In this document: positions 25,544 through 33,644 of the stretch, piece after piece
How the letters are laid out: each line of letters starts with the position of its first letter
How positions within the stretch are numbered: the first letter of the stretch is position 1
Origin: JALZBN01 sp035525375
GTDB taxonomy: Bacteria; Actinomycetota; Acidimicrobiia; Acidimicrobiales; AC-14
Assembly: GCA_035525375.1 (NCBI GenBank)
Contig: DATLEI010000093.1
Coordinates: 14,481 to 78,480, forward strand
DNA: 64,000 nucleotides
Direction: 5' to 3'
The notes under the pieces: generated by a model
Told to the model about the DNA's origin: nothing
Seen by the model: only the letters and a program-made list of their open reading frames with translations
The model's database searches: none
Program-made: the position numbers and the translations under genes

Positions 25544-27495
25544 CGGGCATCTCTATCGTGCGACGCGCCCGGCCCTTTCTCTCTAGGCGGCCCCGGATTG
25601 CAATTCCCGCGCTCGTTGCCACGCTGATGTGGGCTGGCGTGGTCGGCGTGACCTCGCCGTCGACCGTGCCGGCCGCTTCGGCACAGAAGCCCGTCCTCGA
25701 GTCCAAGATCCACGATCTGAGCCGGGCGGCCGTCAAGCAGGGCTGGTCGAAGGCCCTCGACACCGGCCTGCCCACGGAGGCCATCGGCTTCGAGTGGGCT
25801 GGCAAGGGTGAGGGCACCGTTGAGGTGCGCGCCCGTGTCGGCGATGCGTGGGGCCCATGGCAGGCGGCGCGTGGCGACACCGACGAGGGGCCCGATCCCG
25901 GGTCACGAGAGGCCCGCAACAAGACCGCGGCCGGACCCGTCTGGGTGGGTCGTGATGTGAGCAAAGTCGAGGTGCGAGTCGTCGGTGGCGAGCTCTCCGA
26001 CCTCAAGATGCACGCCATCCGGTCTGAACGGGCCACGGGCGTGAGTGGCATGCAGCCCGCTGCCGCCAGCCTCAACGCGCCGGCGATCATCAGCCGCGCC
26101 GCGTGGGGCGCCGACGAGTCGTTCCGCACCATCAACCCCGGTTGCAGCGCTCCGGAATATGCCAACGCCGTTCGCTACGCAGTGCTCCACCACACCGACA
26201 CCGGCAACGACTACCAACAGGCCGATGGGCCGGCGCTGGTGCGGTCGATTTACTACTTCCACACGCACACCAACGGCTGGTGCGACATCGGGTACAACCT
26301 CCTCATCGACCGCTACGGGCAGGTCTACGAGGGGCGCTTCGGCGGTGTGGCCCAACCGGTGGTCGGCGCACACGCTGCCAACTACAACACCGGCAGCACA
26401 GGGATCGCCCTGATCGGCAACTTCAGCAACGTCGCCGTGCCGGGTCCCATGTACTCGGCTCTGCGCACCACGCTCGGTTGGAAGATGTCGATCCACGGGG
26501 TCAATCCGCGGGGCCAGGTCACGGTGAACGGCCGTGTGATCAACACGATTGTCGGCCATCGCGACGTGAACCCCACCGACTGTCCGGGCCAGTTCGCCTA
26601 CGGGTTGCTCGACACGTTGCGGAACCAGGTTGCCAGTGACATTGAGGGTGTCGTCGGACTGCCGCGTGTCGGCGTCATCAACTCGTGCGGTGGCGCCTAC
26701 GTCAAAGAAGGCTCGCTCAGCGCGCCGTTCAACCAGCAGCTCAACTGCGGTGACGCGCGAGCGGTTGTGCTCGGGACCAACCGCATCGGCGTCATCAACT
26801 CGTGCGGCGGCGCGTACGTGAAGGAGGGTGCCCTCAATTCCCCCTTCAATGCCCAACTCAACTGTGGGGACGCGCGTGCCGTCGCGCTCACGTCCGAGCG
26901 TGTCGGGGTCATCAGCGGCTGCAGCGCCGCATACGTGAAGGAAGGTGCCCTCAGCAGTCCATTCCGTCAGCAGCTCAATTGCAATGACGGCCGCGCCATC
27001 GCCGTCGGAGGCACAACCCTCAGCCGCTTGGGCGTGATCAACGCCTGCGGCGGCGCGTATGTCAAGGAAGGCCCCCTCAACACGCCCTTCTACTCCCAGC
27101 TCGGTTGCGGAGACGGCAAGGCCATAGCCGTCAGCTCCAATCGGGTGGGCGTGATCAACGGGTGCGGCGCGTTCTACGTCAAGGAGGGCGGCCTCTTCAC
27201 GCCGTTCCATCAGCAGACCGGTTGTGGCGACGCCCGGAACATCGCCGTCATCAACGACAGGATTGCCCTCGTGAACGGCTGCGGCGCGCTCTTCGTGAAG
27301 GAGGGCCCGCTCAACTCGCCCTTCAACCAGCTGACCAGTTGTAACGACGCGTTCGCAACTGCGCTGGCCGGCGACAGGGTCGGGGTCATCAGTGGCTGTG
27401 GCGCCGCCTACGTGAAAGAGGGCCCTCTGAGCAACCCCTTCAAACAGCAGCTCAACTGCGGCGACGCCCGTTCGCTGGCTCTTTCCGCTTTCTGA
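25540..27495 (+). CDS. Secreted N-acetylmuramoyl-L-alanine amidase / PGRP domain with seven-repeat C-terminus
   Basis: 651 aa with GTG start overlapping the previous stop. Arg-rich n-region, then a hydrophobic signal (IAIPALVATLMWAGVVGV) with likely cleavage after PAASA. Residues about 182-370 are an amidase_2/PGRP domain: IISRAAWGADESF, VLHHTDTGNDY with the Zn His near 216, GYNLLIDRYGQVYEGRFGGV, and GHRDVNPTDCPGQ with His 340 and Cys 348 completing the zinc site, so it looks catalytically competent. Residues 376-651 are seven 39-residue repeats matching the secreted protein at 20746. It likely cleaves peptidoglycan stem peptides at sites chosen by the repeat domain. The link to glycan decoration genes is positional. 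Confidence 0.9.
   Translation: MTGISIVRRARPFLSRRPRIAIPALVATLMWAGVVGVTSPSTVPAASAQKPVLESKIHDLSRAAVKQGWSKALDTGLPTEAIGFEWAGKGEGTVEVRARVGDAWGPWQAARGDTDEGPDPGSREARNKTAAGPVWVGRDVSKVEVRVVGGELSDLKMHAIRSERATGVSGMQPAAASLNAPAIISRAAWGADESFRTINPGCSAPEYANAVRYAVLHHTDTGNDYQQADGPALVRSIYYFHTHTNGWCDIGYNLLIDRYGQVYEGRFGGVAQPVVGAHAANYNTGSTGIALIGNFSNVAVPGPMYSALRTTLGWKMSIHGVNPRGQVTVNGRVINTIVGHRDVNPTDCPGQFAYGLLDTLRNQVASDIEGVVGLPRVGVINSCGGAYVKEGSLSAPFNQQLNCGDARAVVLGTNRIGVINSCGGAYVKEGALNSPFNAQLNCGDARAVALTSERVGVISGCSAAYVKEGALSSPFRQQLNCNDGRAIAVGGTTLSRLGVINACGGAYVKEGPLNTPFYSQLGCGDGKAIAVSSNRVGVINGCGAFYVKEGGLFTPFHQQTGCGDARNIAVINDRIALVNGCGALFVKEGPLNSPFNQLTSCNDAFATALAGDRVGVISGCGAAYVKEGPLSNPFKQQLNCGDARSLALSAF
26665..27492 (+). 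repeat. Seven tandem 117-bp coding repeats (array 2)
   Basis: Seven in-frame units of 39 codons, the third with 42, ending at the stop codon. Each unit has the YVKEG or FVKEG motif and two Cys at repeat positions 8 and 28. Units 5, 6 and 7 match units 5, 6 and 7 of array 1 better than their own neighbours (GCGAFYVKEG, GCGAL-VKEG and GCGAAYVKEGPLS respectively). Confidence 0.95.
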
Positions 27496-27518
27496 CCCTG
27501 GGAACCTCTCCGTCATCG

Positions 27519-28907
27519 GTGCCGGCCGCACGCCGCATTGTCGTGGCGACAGGCGACATCATCGGGCCAAAGATGGCCGGCCCCGGCATCCGGGCCTGGC
27601 ATCTGGCCGAGGCCTTGTCGACCACCAATGAGGTCGAGTTGGTCACGACGGCGTCGGCCAACGCCGCCGACCCTCGCTTCGTCATACGTGCTGTCGACGA
27701 CGATGCCCTTCGCCACCTGGAGCAATGGTGTGACGTTTTCATCTTCCAGGGATGGCTTCTGGAGGGTCGGCCATTCTTGCGGTCTTCGTCGAAGGTGCTC
27801 ATCGTCGACCTGTACGACCCGATGCATCTCGAGCAGCTCGAGCAGCTCGAGCAGGGAGGTGGCACCGGCGCCGGCGACGTGACCCGCACGGCGCGGGCCC
27901 GGGCGGCGACGGCTGTTCTCAACCAGCAGTTGCTCCGGGGTGACTTCTTCTTGTGCGCCAGCGAGCGCCAACGCACCTTCTGGCTCGGCCACCTCGCTGC
28001 CCTCGGACGCATCAACGCCTGCACCTACGACGCCGACAAGACACTGCGGGCGTTGATCGATGTTGTGCCCTTCGGCGTGCCCGAGGCACCGCCGGTGCGG
28101 CGCGCGCCGGCGATCAAGGGCGTCGTGCCCGGTATCGCCAAGGGCGACCTTGTGGTCCTCTGGGGGGGCGGTGTCTACGACTGGTTCGACCCGCTGACGT
28201 TGTTGCGGGCGGTGGACCGGCTCCGGCGCGCCCATCCTCGGGTCCGGCTCTTCTTCCTGGGCATGGCTCACCCGAGTCCCGACGTCCCGGAGATGGCGAT
28301 GGCAACGGAGACCCGGTCTCTGTCGGACAGCCTCCGCCTCACCGGCAATCACGTGTTCTTCAATGAGGGATGGGTCGACCACGCCCTTCGCCAGGACTAC
28401 CTGCTGGACGCGGACATCGGCGTGACGACCCACTTGAGCCACCTGGAGACCGAGTTGTCATTTCGTACGCGGGTGCTCGACTACATCTGGGCTGGTCTGC
28501 CGGTTGTGGCCACCGAAGGCGACTCGATGGCCCAGCTGGTTGAGTCGCGGGGCATCGGCCTGACCGTGCCGCCGGCGGATGTCAATGCCTTGGAATTCGC
28601 GCTCGGTCGCCTCCTAGGGGATGCCGAGTTGCGCTCAAACCTTCGACAGCGCTGCCGGGTGGTCGCATCCGAGCTTGCCTGGCCGAAGGTCACCGAGCCG
28701 CTGGTCGAGTTCTGTCGTGCTCCGCGCCGGGCGCCCGATCTCCTCGACCCCGACATCGTGGCCAACCTCCCGCGCCGCCTCGGCCGTGTCACCTCCGGAC
28801 GCCCCTTCGGAGATGCAGTGCGCGCCGGTCTCCGCCACCTACGCGCCGGCGGCCCCCGTGAATTGGTGGAATCGGTTGCGGCGCGCCTGCGGCGGTCCCG
28901 CGGCTGA
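27519..28907 (+). CDS. GT4-like glycosyltransferase
   Basis: 462 aa, GTG start. GT-B layout: RIVVATGDIIGPKMAGPGIR at the N-terminus, VVLWGGGVYDWFDPLTLLRA opening the donor domain, and SFRTRVLDYIWAGLPVVATE in place of the usual E-x7-E region, which resembles a subgroup near sugar-transferases of surface polysaccharide loci. A CTCGAGCAG triplet repeat encodes LEQLEQLEQ followed by a Gly-rich linker (about residues 104-120). It follows the amidase by 23 nt as the last gene of the rightward operon. Sugar specificity unknown. Confidence 0.82.
   Translation: MPAARRIVVATGDIIGPKMAGPGIRAWHLAEALSTTNEVELVTTASANAADPRFVIRAVDDDALRHLEQWCDVFIFQGWLLEGRPFLRSSSKVLIVDLYDPMHLEQLEQLEQGGGTGAGDVTRTARARAATAVLNQQLLRGDFFLCASERQRTFWLGHLAALGRINACTYDADKTLRALIDVVPFGVPEAPPVRRAPAIKGVVPGIAKGDLVVLWGGGVYDWFDPLTLLRAVDRLRRAHPRVRLFFLGMAHPSPDVPEMAMATETRSLSDSLRLTGNHVFFNEGWVDHALRQDYLLDADIGVTTHLSHLETELSFRTRVLDYIWAGLPVVATEGDSMAQLVESRGIGLTVPPADVNALEFALGRLLGDAELRSNLRQRCRVVASELAWPKVTEPLVEFCRAPRRAPDLLDPDIVANLPRRLGRVTSGRPFGDAVRAGLRHLRAGGPRELVESVAARLRRSRG
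27828..27854 (+). repeat. Three perfect 9-bp tandem repeats in coding sequence
   Basis: CTCGAGCAG occurs three times in a row and encodes LEQLEQLEQ in the GT4-like enzyme. A multiple of three, so copy-number change would keep the frame. Confidence 0.95.
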
Positions 28908-28920
28908 CGCCGTTCGCCAA

Positions 28921-30630
28921 CTACTGCCCTAGGGCTCGCTTGGCGATCCGAATCAGCCGTCCTACCGCGCCGCGCTTCTCGGCTTCGAACATCGCAGTAC
29001 GCGCCACGTGTAACTCCCGATCGAGACGCTCGACTTGCGCGGCTAACGCCTGGGCGGATGCTTCGGCGGCAACGAGCGCGGCGTCCGACACCACTCGCCC
29101 CGCCCGCTCGCGCCGGAGCACCTCGCGCAACTCCAGAACGGCGGCGAACGAACCTGACGGCAGTAGGAACGGGCGCTCGCTGAGCTCGTCGCGTACCAGC
29201 GACATCTGGTGCGCACCGTCGAGCACCCGGGTCCGGGGGACAGCCACACAAACGTCGTCGCAGTGAGCCAGACCGCATAGCTCCACGGCGCGCACCAGTG
29301 CACCGGCCGGGGCGCCGGCGCGCTCGCCAGCGAGATCGAGGGATGTCGTCACCAACGCATCAGTGGGGACGGCGAACGCCTGGGTCACCACGTCGCCGGT
29401 CTCCTCGACCGACAGCAATTCGACCCAGTTTTGCGCCAGCCGCTTGGTGGCCGGACCCAGAAGTTCTTCGAACGTCTCCGGTGCTGGTTCGCCCACCTTT
29501 CCTGGCAAACAGGTCGCGCCGGCGACCAGCACGGAGCCAGGATTGGCAAGCTCGGCCTTGGCCAGACGCTCGATCCACGCCGGCGCAACTCGGGTGTCGG
29601 GCGCCAACAGGCAGAGGTAGCGACCGCCGGCGGCGCCAACCGCGGCGCGCAACCTTTCAGCTGACGTTGCGCCGGCCACGGTGATCACGCGAGCGCACCG
29701 GCCATCGAGTTGGGCCTCAACAGCAGCCAGGTCGACAACAGACGCGCCGGGGTCGACCGCCACGATCACCTCGAACTGCCCCGACGTCTGCCGGGACATA
29801 TCGCCGACGAGCGGCACCACATCACCGCCTGACGGCAAATCGACGACAACAGATACAAAAACATCGCGCCGCAAGCTCTCCGGCTCACGCGGGGTTGGCG
29901 CAGTCACCGAGTTGTCGAGTTGGAAGCGGCGCACGAACTGGTACGTCAGTCCGTTGGGTTCGGCCAGCATCCTCAATCCGAGCAGGAACTCTCGCGCCGG
30001 CACGCCCGGGCGCACGAACGGCGCTTCGGCCGGGAAACGCTGCTCGCTGTACTCGAGCTCGACGTCGTCGCGATCGGCCTCGCGCCACCCGTTCGAGGAG
30101 AACAGGCGCCCATAGCCCCACTCGTCGAAGAAGCGGAGGTGGGTGTCGTCGAGCAGGCCGGTGTCGAGGTAGTCCCAGCGGCCGGCGAGGAGCTTGGCTC
30201 CGAGGTCGAAGTGGGTCACGTTGGGGATGCTGACCACCAACTGGGCGTCGATGACCCCCATCTCGGTGAACAGCGAGTTGACCTCTCGCAGCAGGGCGCC
30301 GGGATCGACGACGTGCTCGAGAACGTCGAGCAGCAGCACCGCGCCGAGCTTGCGATCACCGACCACGGCGCCCAGCCGGTCGGCCACGCCGGGTGTCACG
30401 AGGTCAACGGGGTGAACCTCAAAGCCTCGCCCCTCGAGCTCGGCCAGGGCGTGCTCATCGATGTCGAGACCGATGTACTCGAAGCCGGCCTCGGTCGCGA
30501 CCTCCGCCAGCGGAGATCGTCCGCACCCAAGGTCGAGGAGGACACCCCCATCGCAGCCGCTACGGGCTAGCAACCGCATGGCGCTGGCGTGCGATGAGTG
30601 CTCCTCGTAGCGGCTGGGGTACTCCTTCAT
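28921..30630 (-). CDS. SAM-dependent methyltransferase fused to GT2-like domain
   Basis: 569 aa from ATG 30630, which overlaps the upstream stop as ATGA. Residues about 5-230 are a class I methyltransferase (LLDLGCGRSPLAEVATEAGF, then YIGLDIDEHAL, LLLDVLEHVVDPGALLREV and VSIPNVTHFDL, the Ubie/Coq5-like motifs I-III). Residues about 275-480 look like a GT-A domain (VFVSVVVDLPSGGDVVPLVG, FEVIVAVDPGAS, YLCLLAPDTRVAPAWIERL), but without a clear DxD, so it may be degenerate. The C-terminus is helical with coiled-coil character. Probably a chain-terminating or modifying methyltransferase of the polymer exported by the neighbouring ABC transporter. Confidence 0.85.
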   Translation of the reverse strand: MKEYPSRYEEHSSHASAMRLLARSGCDGGVLLDLGCGRSPLAEVATEAGFEYIGLDIDEHALAELEGRGFEVHPVDLVTPGVADRLGAVVGDRKLGAVLLLDVLEHVVDPGALLREVNSLFTEMGVIDAQLVVSIPNVTHFDLGAKLLAGRWDYLDTGLLDDTHLRFFDEWGYGRLFSSNGWREADRDDVELEYSEQRFPAEAPFVRPGVPAREFLLGLRMLAEPNGLTYQFVRRFQLDNSVTAPTPREPESLRRDVFVSVVVDLPSGGDVVPLVGDMSRQTSGQFEVIVAVDPGASVVDLAAVEAQLDGRCARVITVAGATSAERLRAAVGAAGGRYLCLLAPDTRVAPAWIERLAKAELANPGSVLVAGATCLPGKVGEPAPETFEELLGPATKRLAQNWVELLSVEETGDVVTQAFAVPTDALVTTSLDLAGERAGAPAGALVRAVELCGLAHCDDVCVAVPRTRVLDGAHQMSLVRDELSERPFLLPSGSFAAVLELREVLRRERAGRVVSDAALVAAEASAQALAAQVERLDRELHVARTAMFEAEKRGAVGRLIRIAKRALGQ

Positions 30631-33600
30631 CGCGCGCCGCCGGCGCGCTCTCGGCCGCTCGGGCCACCGTCCGGATCGCACAACGCGTCATAGACACCGG
30701 CCAGCGCCGTCTCCCAATCGCCATGACGCGCCGCGACATCGGCAAGACCACGTTCCGAGAGTTGCCCTCGGAGCTGGGCATCGTCGACCAGCCGGGTCAA
30801 ACCCTCGACCAGCCCCTCGACGGTCTGGGGGGTGCGGATGCAGTTCTCCTCGTGGTGCAGGATCCAGTCGCCGGCGGGGTTGTCGAAGGCGACGACCGGG
30901 ACGCCACATGCCATCAGCTCGAGCGGCAAGTACGAAGGGTGCGCCGACACTGTCAGGGCGATGCCGATATCGCAGGTGCGATACAAGCGGCCCGTGTCGC
31001 GGTAATCGAGTAATCCGAGATGCTGGATGCCCTCGCCGAGATGCTCTTCGTTTGCCCACGACCCCGCGGTGACGATGTGCACGTCAGCTCCAAAGCGCTT
31101 CTTCACTTCCGCAAGCGCAAGCGACGCCAGTTCCCAGCAGTTGCGCCAGTGACCAGGACGCGAATACAGGAAGATCCGCACCGGCCCGTCTCCGCCGACG
31201 GGGCGCCGATCACGGGCGTGGAACACGGTGTCGTCGACCGCGGGCATGAAGGACGCGCCGGAGCCGCCATACGAGTCCTCGTAGAGCGAAAGCAGGCGAT
31301 CGGTGTTGCACAGCCCGTACAGCCCCAACCGGTAACTCTGCTCGGCCAGCGCGTAGTTGGTGCCAGCCGGATAGAACATCGGCTCGAAGTCCTGGATCAG
31401 GTAGAACCGCCGCCGCGAGTTGGTGAGCTGGGCGACGGAGAACGCCGTCAGCCACAACGTCGCGATCGAGACGTCGGCATCAGGGGCAGCCGCCGACGCC
31501 TGCTCCAACGAGCCGTCGACGAACGTGACCGGCGCGCCGGCCAGGGACGGGAAGGCGGCCGTCACCGCCGAGCGAAAGAAGCGCTCGTTCGGCGTCGACA
31601 CGACCACGAAGCGGTTCTCGACCCCATGGTTGCGGGCCAGCTGGTCGGCAATTCGCAGCGCGGTGTTGATGCCGCCGTAGAACGGATTCTCGATGTCGGG
31701 CACGAACCAGTTGACTGTGCGCACATCGATCCGCCCGACGGCGCAGGCGTGCGACGTCTCTACCCTGTCGCGCAAGCCCGCGTCGGCTCGGCACAACCGT
31801 GCAAGCAGCAGGGACTCGGCCTCGTCGGAGCGTTGGCGGAACACGGTGAGGTCTCGTCCGATGATCGGGGCCACGATGTCGAGCGGCGACGGCTCGTCGG
31901 GCCTCCCGAGCTTCGGCTCGGGCGACTCGAGCGACAGGTTCGGTGAGAAGTAGGGATCACCATTGCGGAGCCAGCGCTGATAACGCCACCAGCTGGCGAA
32001 GAAGTCCGCGGGCGGGATCGTAGGCCCGCGTGTCGCTGATTCGAGGTGGCGGACGACTGTGGCAGGCGTGCAGACGTTTCGGAGCCCGAGGTGGCGGCAG
32101 TCGAGACCGAGGACGACGTCGCTGCCACAGAGCACCATCCGCTCGTCGAATCCGCCGATCGACTCGAACACCTCGCGCCGGACAGCGACGCATGCCGCGG
32201 TGACCGACAAGACATTGCGATACCAACTGGTGGGCCCGAGGAGCGAGTCGGAGCCGGGCGCCATGCCCGCGAAGAGGTGGTCGGCAAAGCCTCGAAGTCC
32301 GAGGACCACGCCACCGTGCTGTATCCGATCATCGGGCCCGGTGAGCACCGGGCCGACCAGGCCGATGTCCGGTTGCGTGGCCCACCCCGTCAGTTCCTGA
32401 AGCCAGCGCGGATCGACCAACTCGGTGTCGTCGTTGAGGAAGACGAGCACGTCACCCCGGGCAGTGGCCGCGGCGCGGTTGTTGACGGCCGAATAGTTGA
32501 ACGGTTCGTCCCACCAGATGACTCGAAGATCGAGATCCAGGCTGGCCGCCCGTTCCTCGTACCACGCCTCCCGCTCGCTGGTCTGGCCACCGTTGTCGAC
32601 GATCACTACGTCGAAGGCGGGATGGTCGGTGCGGGCGAGGCTCGGAAGGCACACGTCGAGCATCTTGCGGTTGTGCCGAGTGGGAATGACGATCGTGACG
32701 CTCGCGCCGCCGACCGGCCACCGCACGTGGACCGCATTGTCCCTGCAGTCGACCTCAGCCTGACGACCGCTGCGCTCGAGGTGAGCGCCGACGACGCTGC
32801 GTGCCACCTCGCTTGCTATGACCCGACGCTCGTCGACGTGCTCGAGGACCCGCGCCACCCGCGCCACCTCGCCTTCGACGAAACCGGCGCGAAGGAGGAA
32901 GTCCCATGTCGAGGCATCGTCACCCATCAGATCGATGCCTCCGGCCTGATCGACGCGCCGGCGCCGCACCGCGAACGAACGGTCCAATGGGTTCGCCGAC
33001 AGAAGCATCTCCGGCGACCATCCCGGCCGGAATCGCGGGTTGGCGGGGCGGCCCTCGACGAACACGTCGTCATCCCAGTGGACGAGATCGACACCGGGGT
33101 CGTCCCACGCCCGGGCGGTCACGTGGTACACGAGGTCGGGTTCGACCACGTCGCCGGCGTCGAGCATCACGACGAAGTCAGACCCCCCCAGAGGGCTTGC
33201 CGCGGCCACGTCATCTCCGGTGTCGTTGCTGGTGAAGACTCGCGGGTCGGTGGCAGGGGGTAGCTCGGCGGATCCCGCCACGACGGCCGACCAGGTACCG
33301 ACGGTCTGGCTCCGGAGGCTGTCGAGCGTGGCCTTGACCTTGGCCGGGCTGGCGCCACCGGCGCGCACGGTAAAGCGCACGTGGATCGGCAGAGGGTGCG
33401 ACGTCGCCCGCCGGATCTGCTCGACGAGCTCTGACGCCGTCGTCCGATGCGACTCGAACCAGGCCCGGTACTCGGGTTCGGCAGGTGAGGCGATTCGGTT
33501 GTGACGCCAGGCAGCTCGGGCGCGCCGGGCGACGCTGAGCGACTCGCGCGAAACGGTGCGGCCGAGGCGCAACATGTCGTGCGCCGGTGACCCCGGGGGC

Positions 33601-33644
33601 GCGACTCGCTCGACCGCGCCGCGCACGCCGCCCATGGGACGCAT
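30627..33644 (-). CDS. Three-domain glycosyltransferase (GT-A, GT2, WsaF-like GT4)
   Basis: 1005 aa. After a coiled N-terminus, residues about 85-250 form a first GT-A-like domain (FVVMLDAGDVVEPDLVYHV). Residues about 310-570 are a clear GT2 (SVTIVIPTRHNRKMLDVCLP, VDNGGQTSE, VFLNDDTELVDPRWLQEL). Residues about 660-985 are a GT4 of the WsaF/rhamnan type (WFVPDIENPFYGGINTALRI, YLIQDFEPMFYPAGTNYALA, FLYSRPGHWRNCWELASLAL, HPSYLPLELMACGVPVVAFD). Start ATG at 33644 overlaps the ATPase stop (TGATG). Such enzymes build rhamnose-rich chains, and coupling to the exporter genes fits that; the sugar assignment is inference. Confidence 0.88.
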   Translation of the reverse strand: MRPMGGVRGAVERVAPPGSPAHDMLRLGRTVSRESLSVARRARAAWRHNRIASPAEPEYRAWFESHRTTASELVEQIRRATSHPLPIHVRFTVRAGGASPAKVKATLDSLRSQTVGTWSAVVAGSAELPPATDPRVFTSNDTGDDVAAASPLGGSDFVVMLDAGDVVEPDLVYHVTARAWDDPGVDLVHWDDDVFVEGRPANPRFRPGWSPEMLLSANPLDRSFAVRRRRVDQAGGIDLMGDDASTWDFLLRAGFVEGEVARVARVLEHVDERRVIASEVARSVVGAHLERSGRQAEVDCRDNAVHVRWPVGGASVTIVIPTRHNRKMLDVCLPSLARTDHPAFDVVIVDNGGQTSEREAWYEERAASLDLDLRVIWWDEPFNYSAVNNRAAATARGDVLVFLNDDTELVDPRWLQELTGWATQPDIGLVGPVLTGPDDRIQHGGVVLGLRGFADHLFAGMAPGSDSLLGPTSWYRNVLSVTAACVAVRREVFESIGGFDERMVLCGSDVVLGLDCRHLGLRNVCTPATVVRHLESATRGPTIPPADFFASWWRYQRWLRNGDPYFSPNLSLESPEPKLGRPDEPSPLDIVAPIIGRDLTVFRQRSDEAESLLLARLCRADAGLRDRVETSHACAVGRIDVRTVNWFVPDIENPFYGGINTALRIADQLARNHGVENRFVVVSTPNERFFRSAVTAAFPSLAGAPVTFVDGSLEQASAAAPDADVSIATLWLTAFSVAQLTNSRRRFYLIQDFEPMFYPAGTNYALAEQSYRLGLYGLCNTDRLLSLYEDSYGGSGASFMPAVDDTVFHARDRRPVGGDGPVRIFLYSRPGHWRNCWELASLALAEVKKRFGADVHIVTAGSWANEEHLGEGIQHLGLLDYRDTGRLYRTCDIGIALTVSAHPSYLPLELMACGVPVVAFDNPAGDWILHHEENCIRTPQTVEGLVEGLTRLVDDAQLRGQLSERGLADVAARHGDWETALAGVYDALCDPDGGPSGRERAGGAR

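Noticed and set aside
25903..27531. 542-codon minus-strand open frame opposite the amidase gene
   Set aside because: It mirrors the repeat array, with GC-biased codons making the antisense frame open; the plus strand encodes a clear amidase and repeats, and the minus product has no recognisable features.
32046..33263. 405-codon plus-strand open frame opposite the 1005-aa glycosyltransferase
   Set aside because: Antisense shadow; composition rich in Asp, Gly, Arg and Val without motifs.
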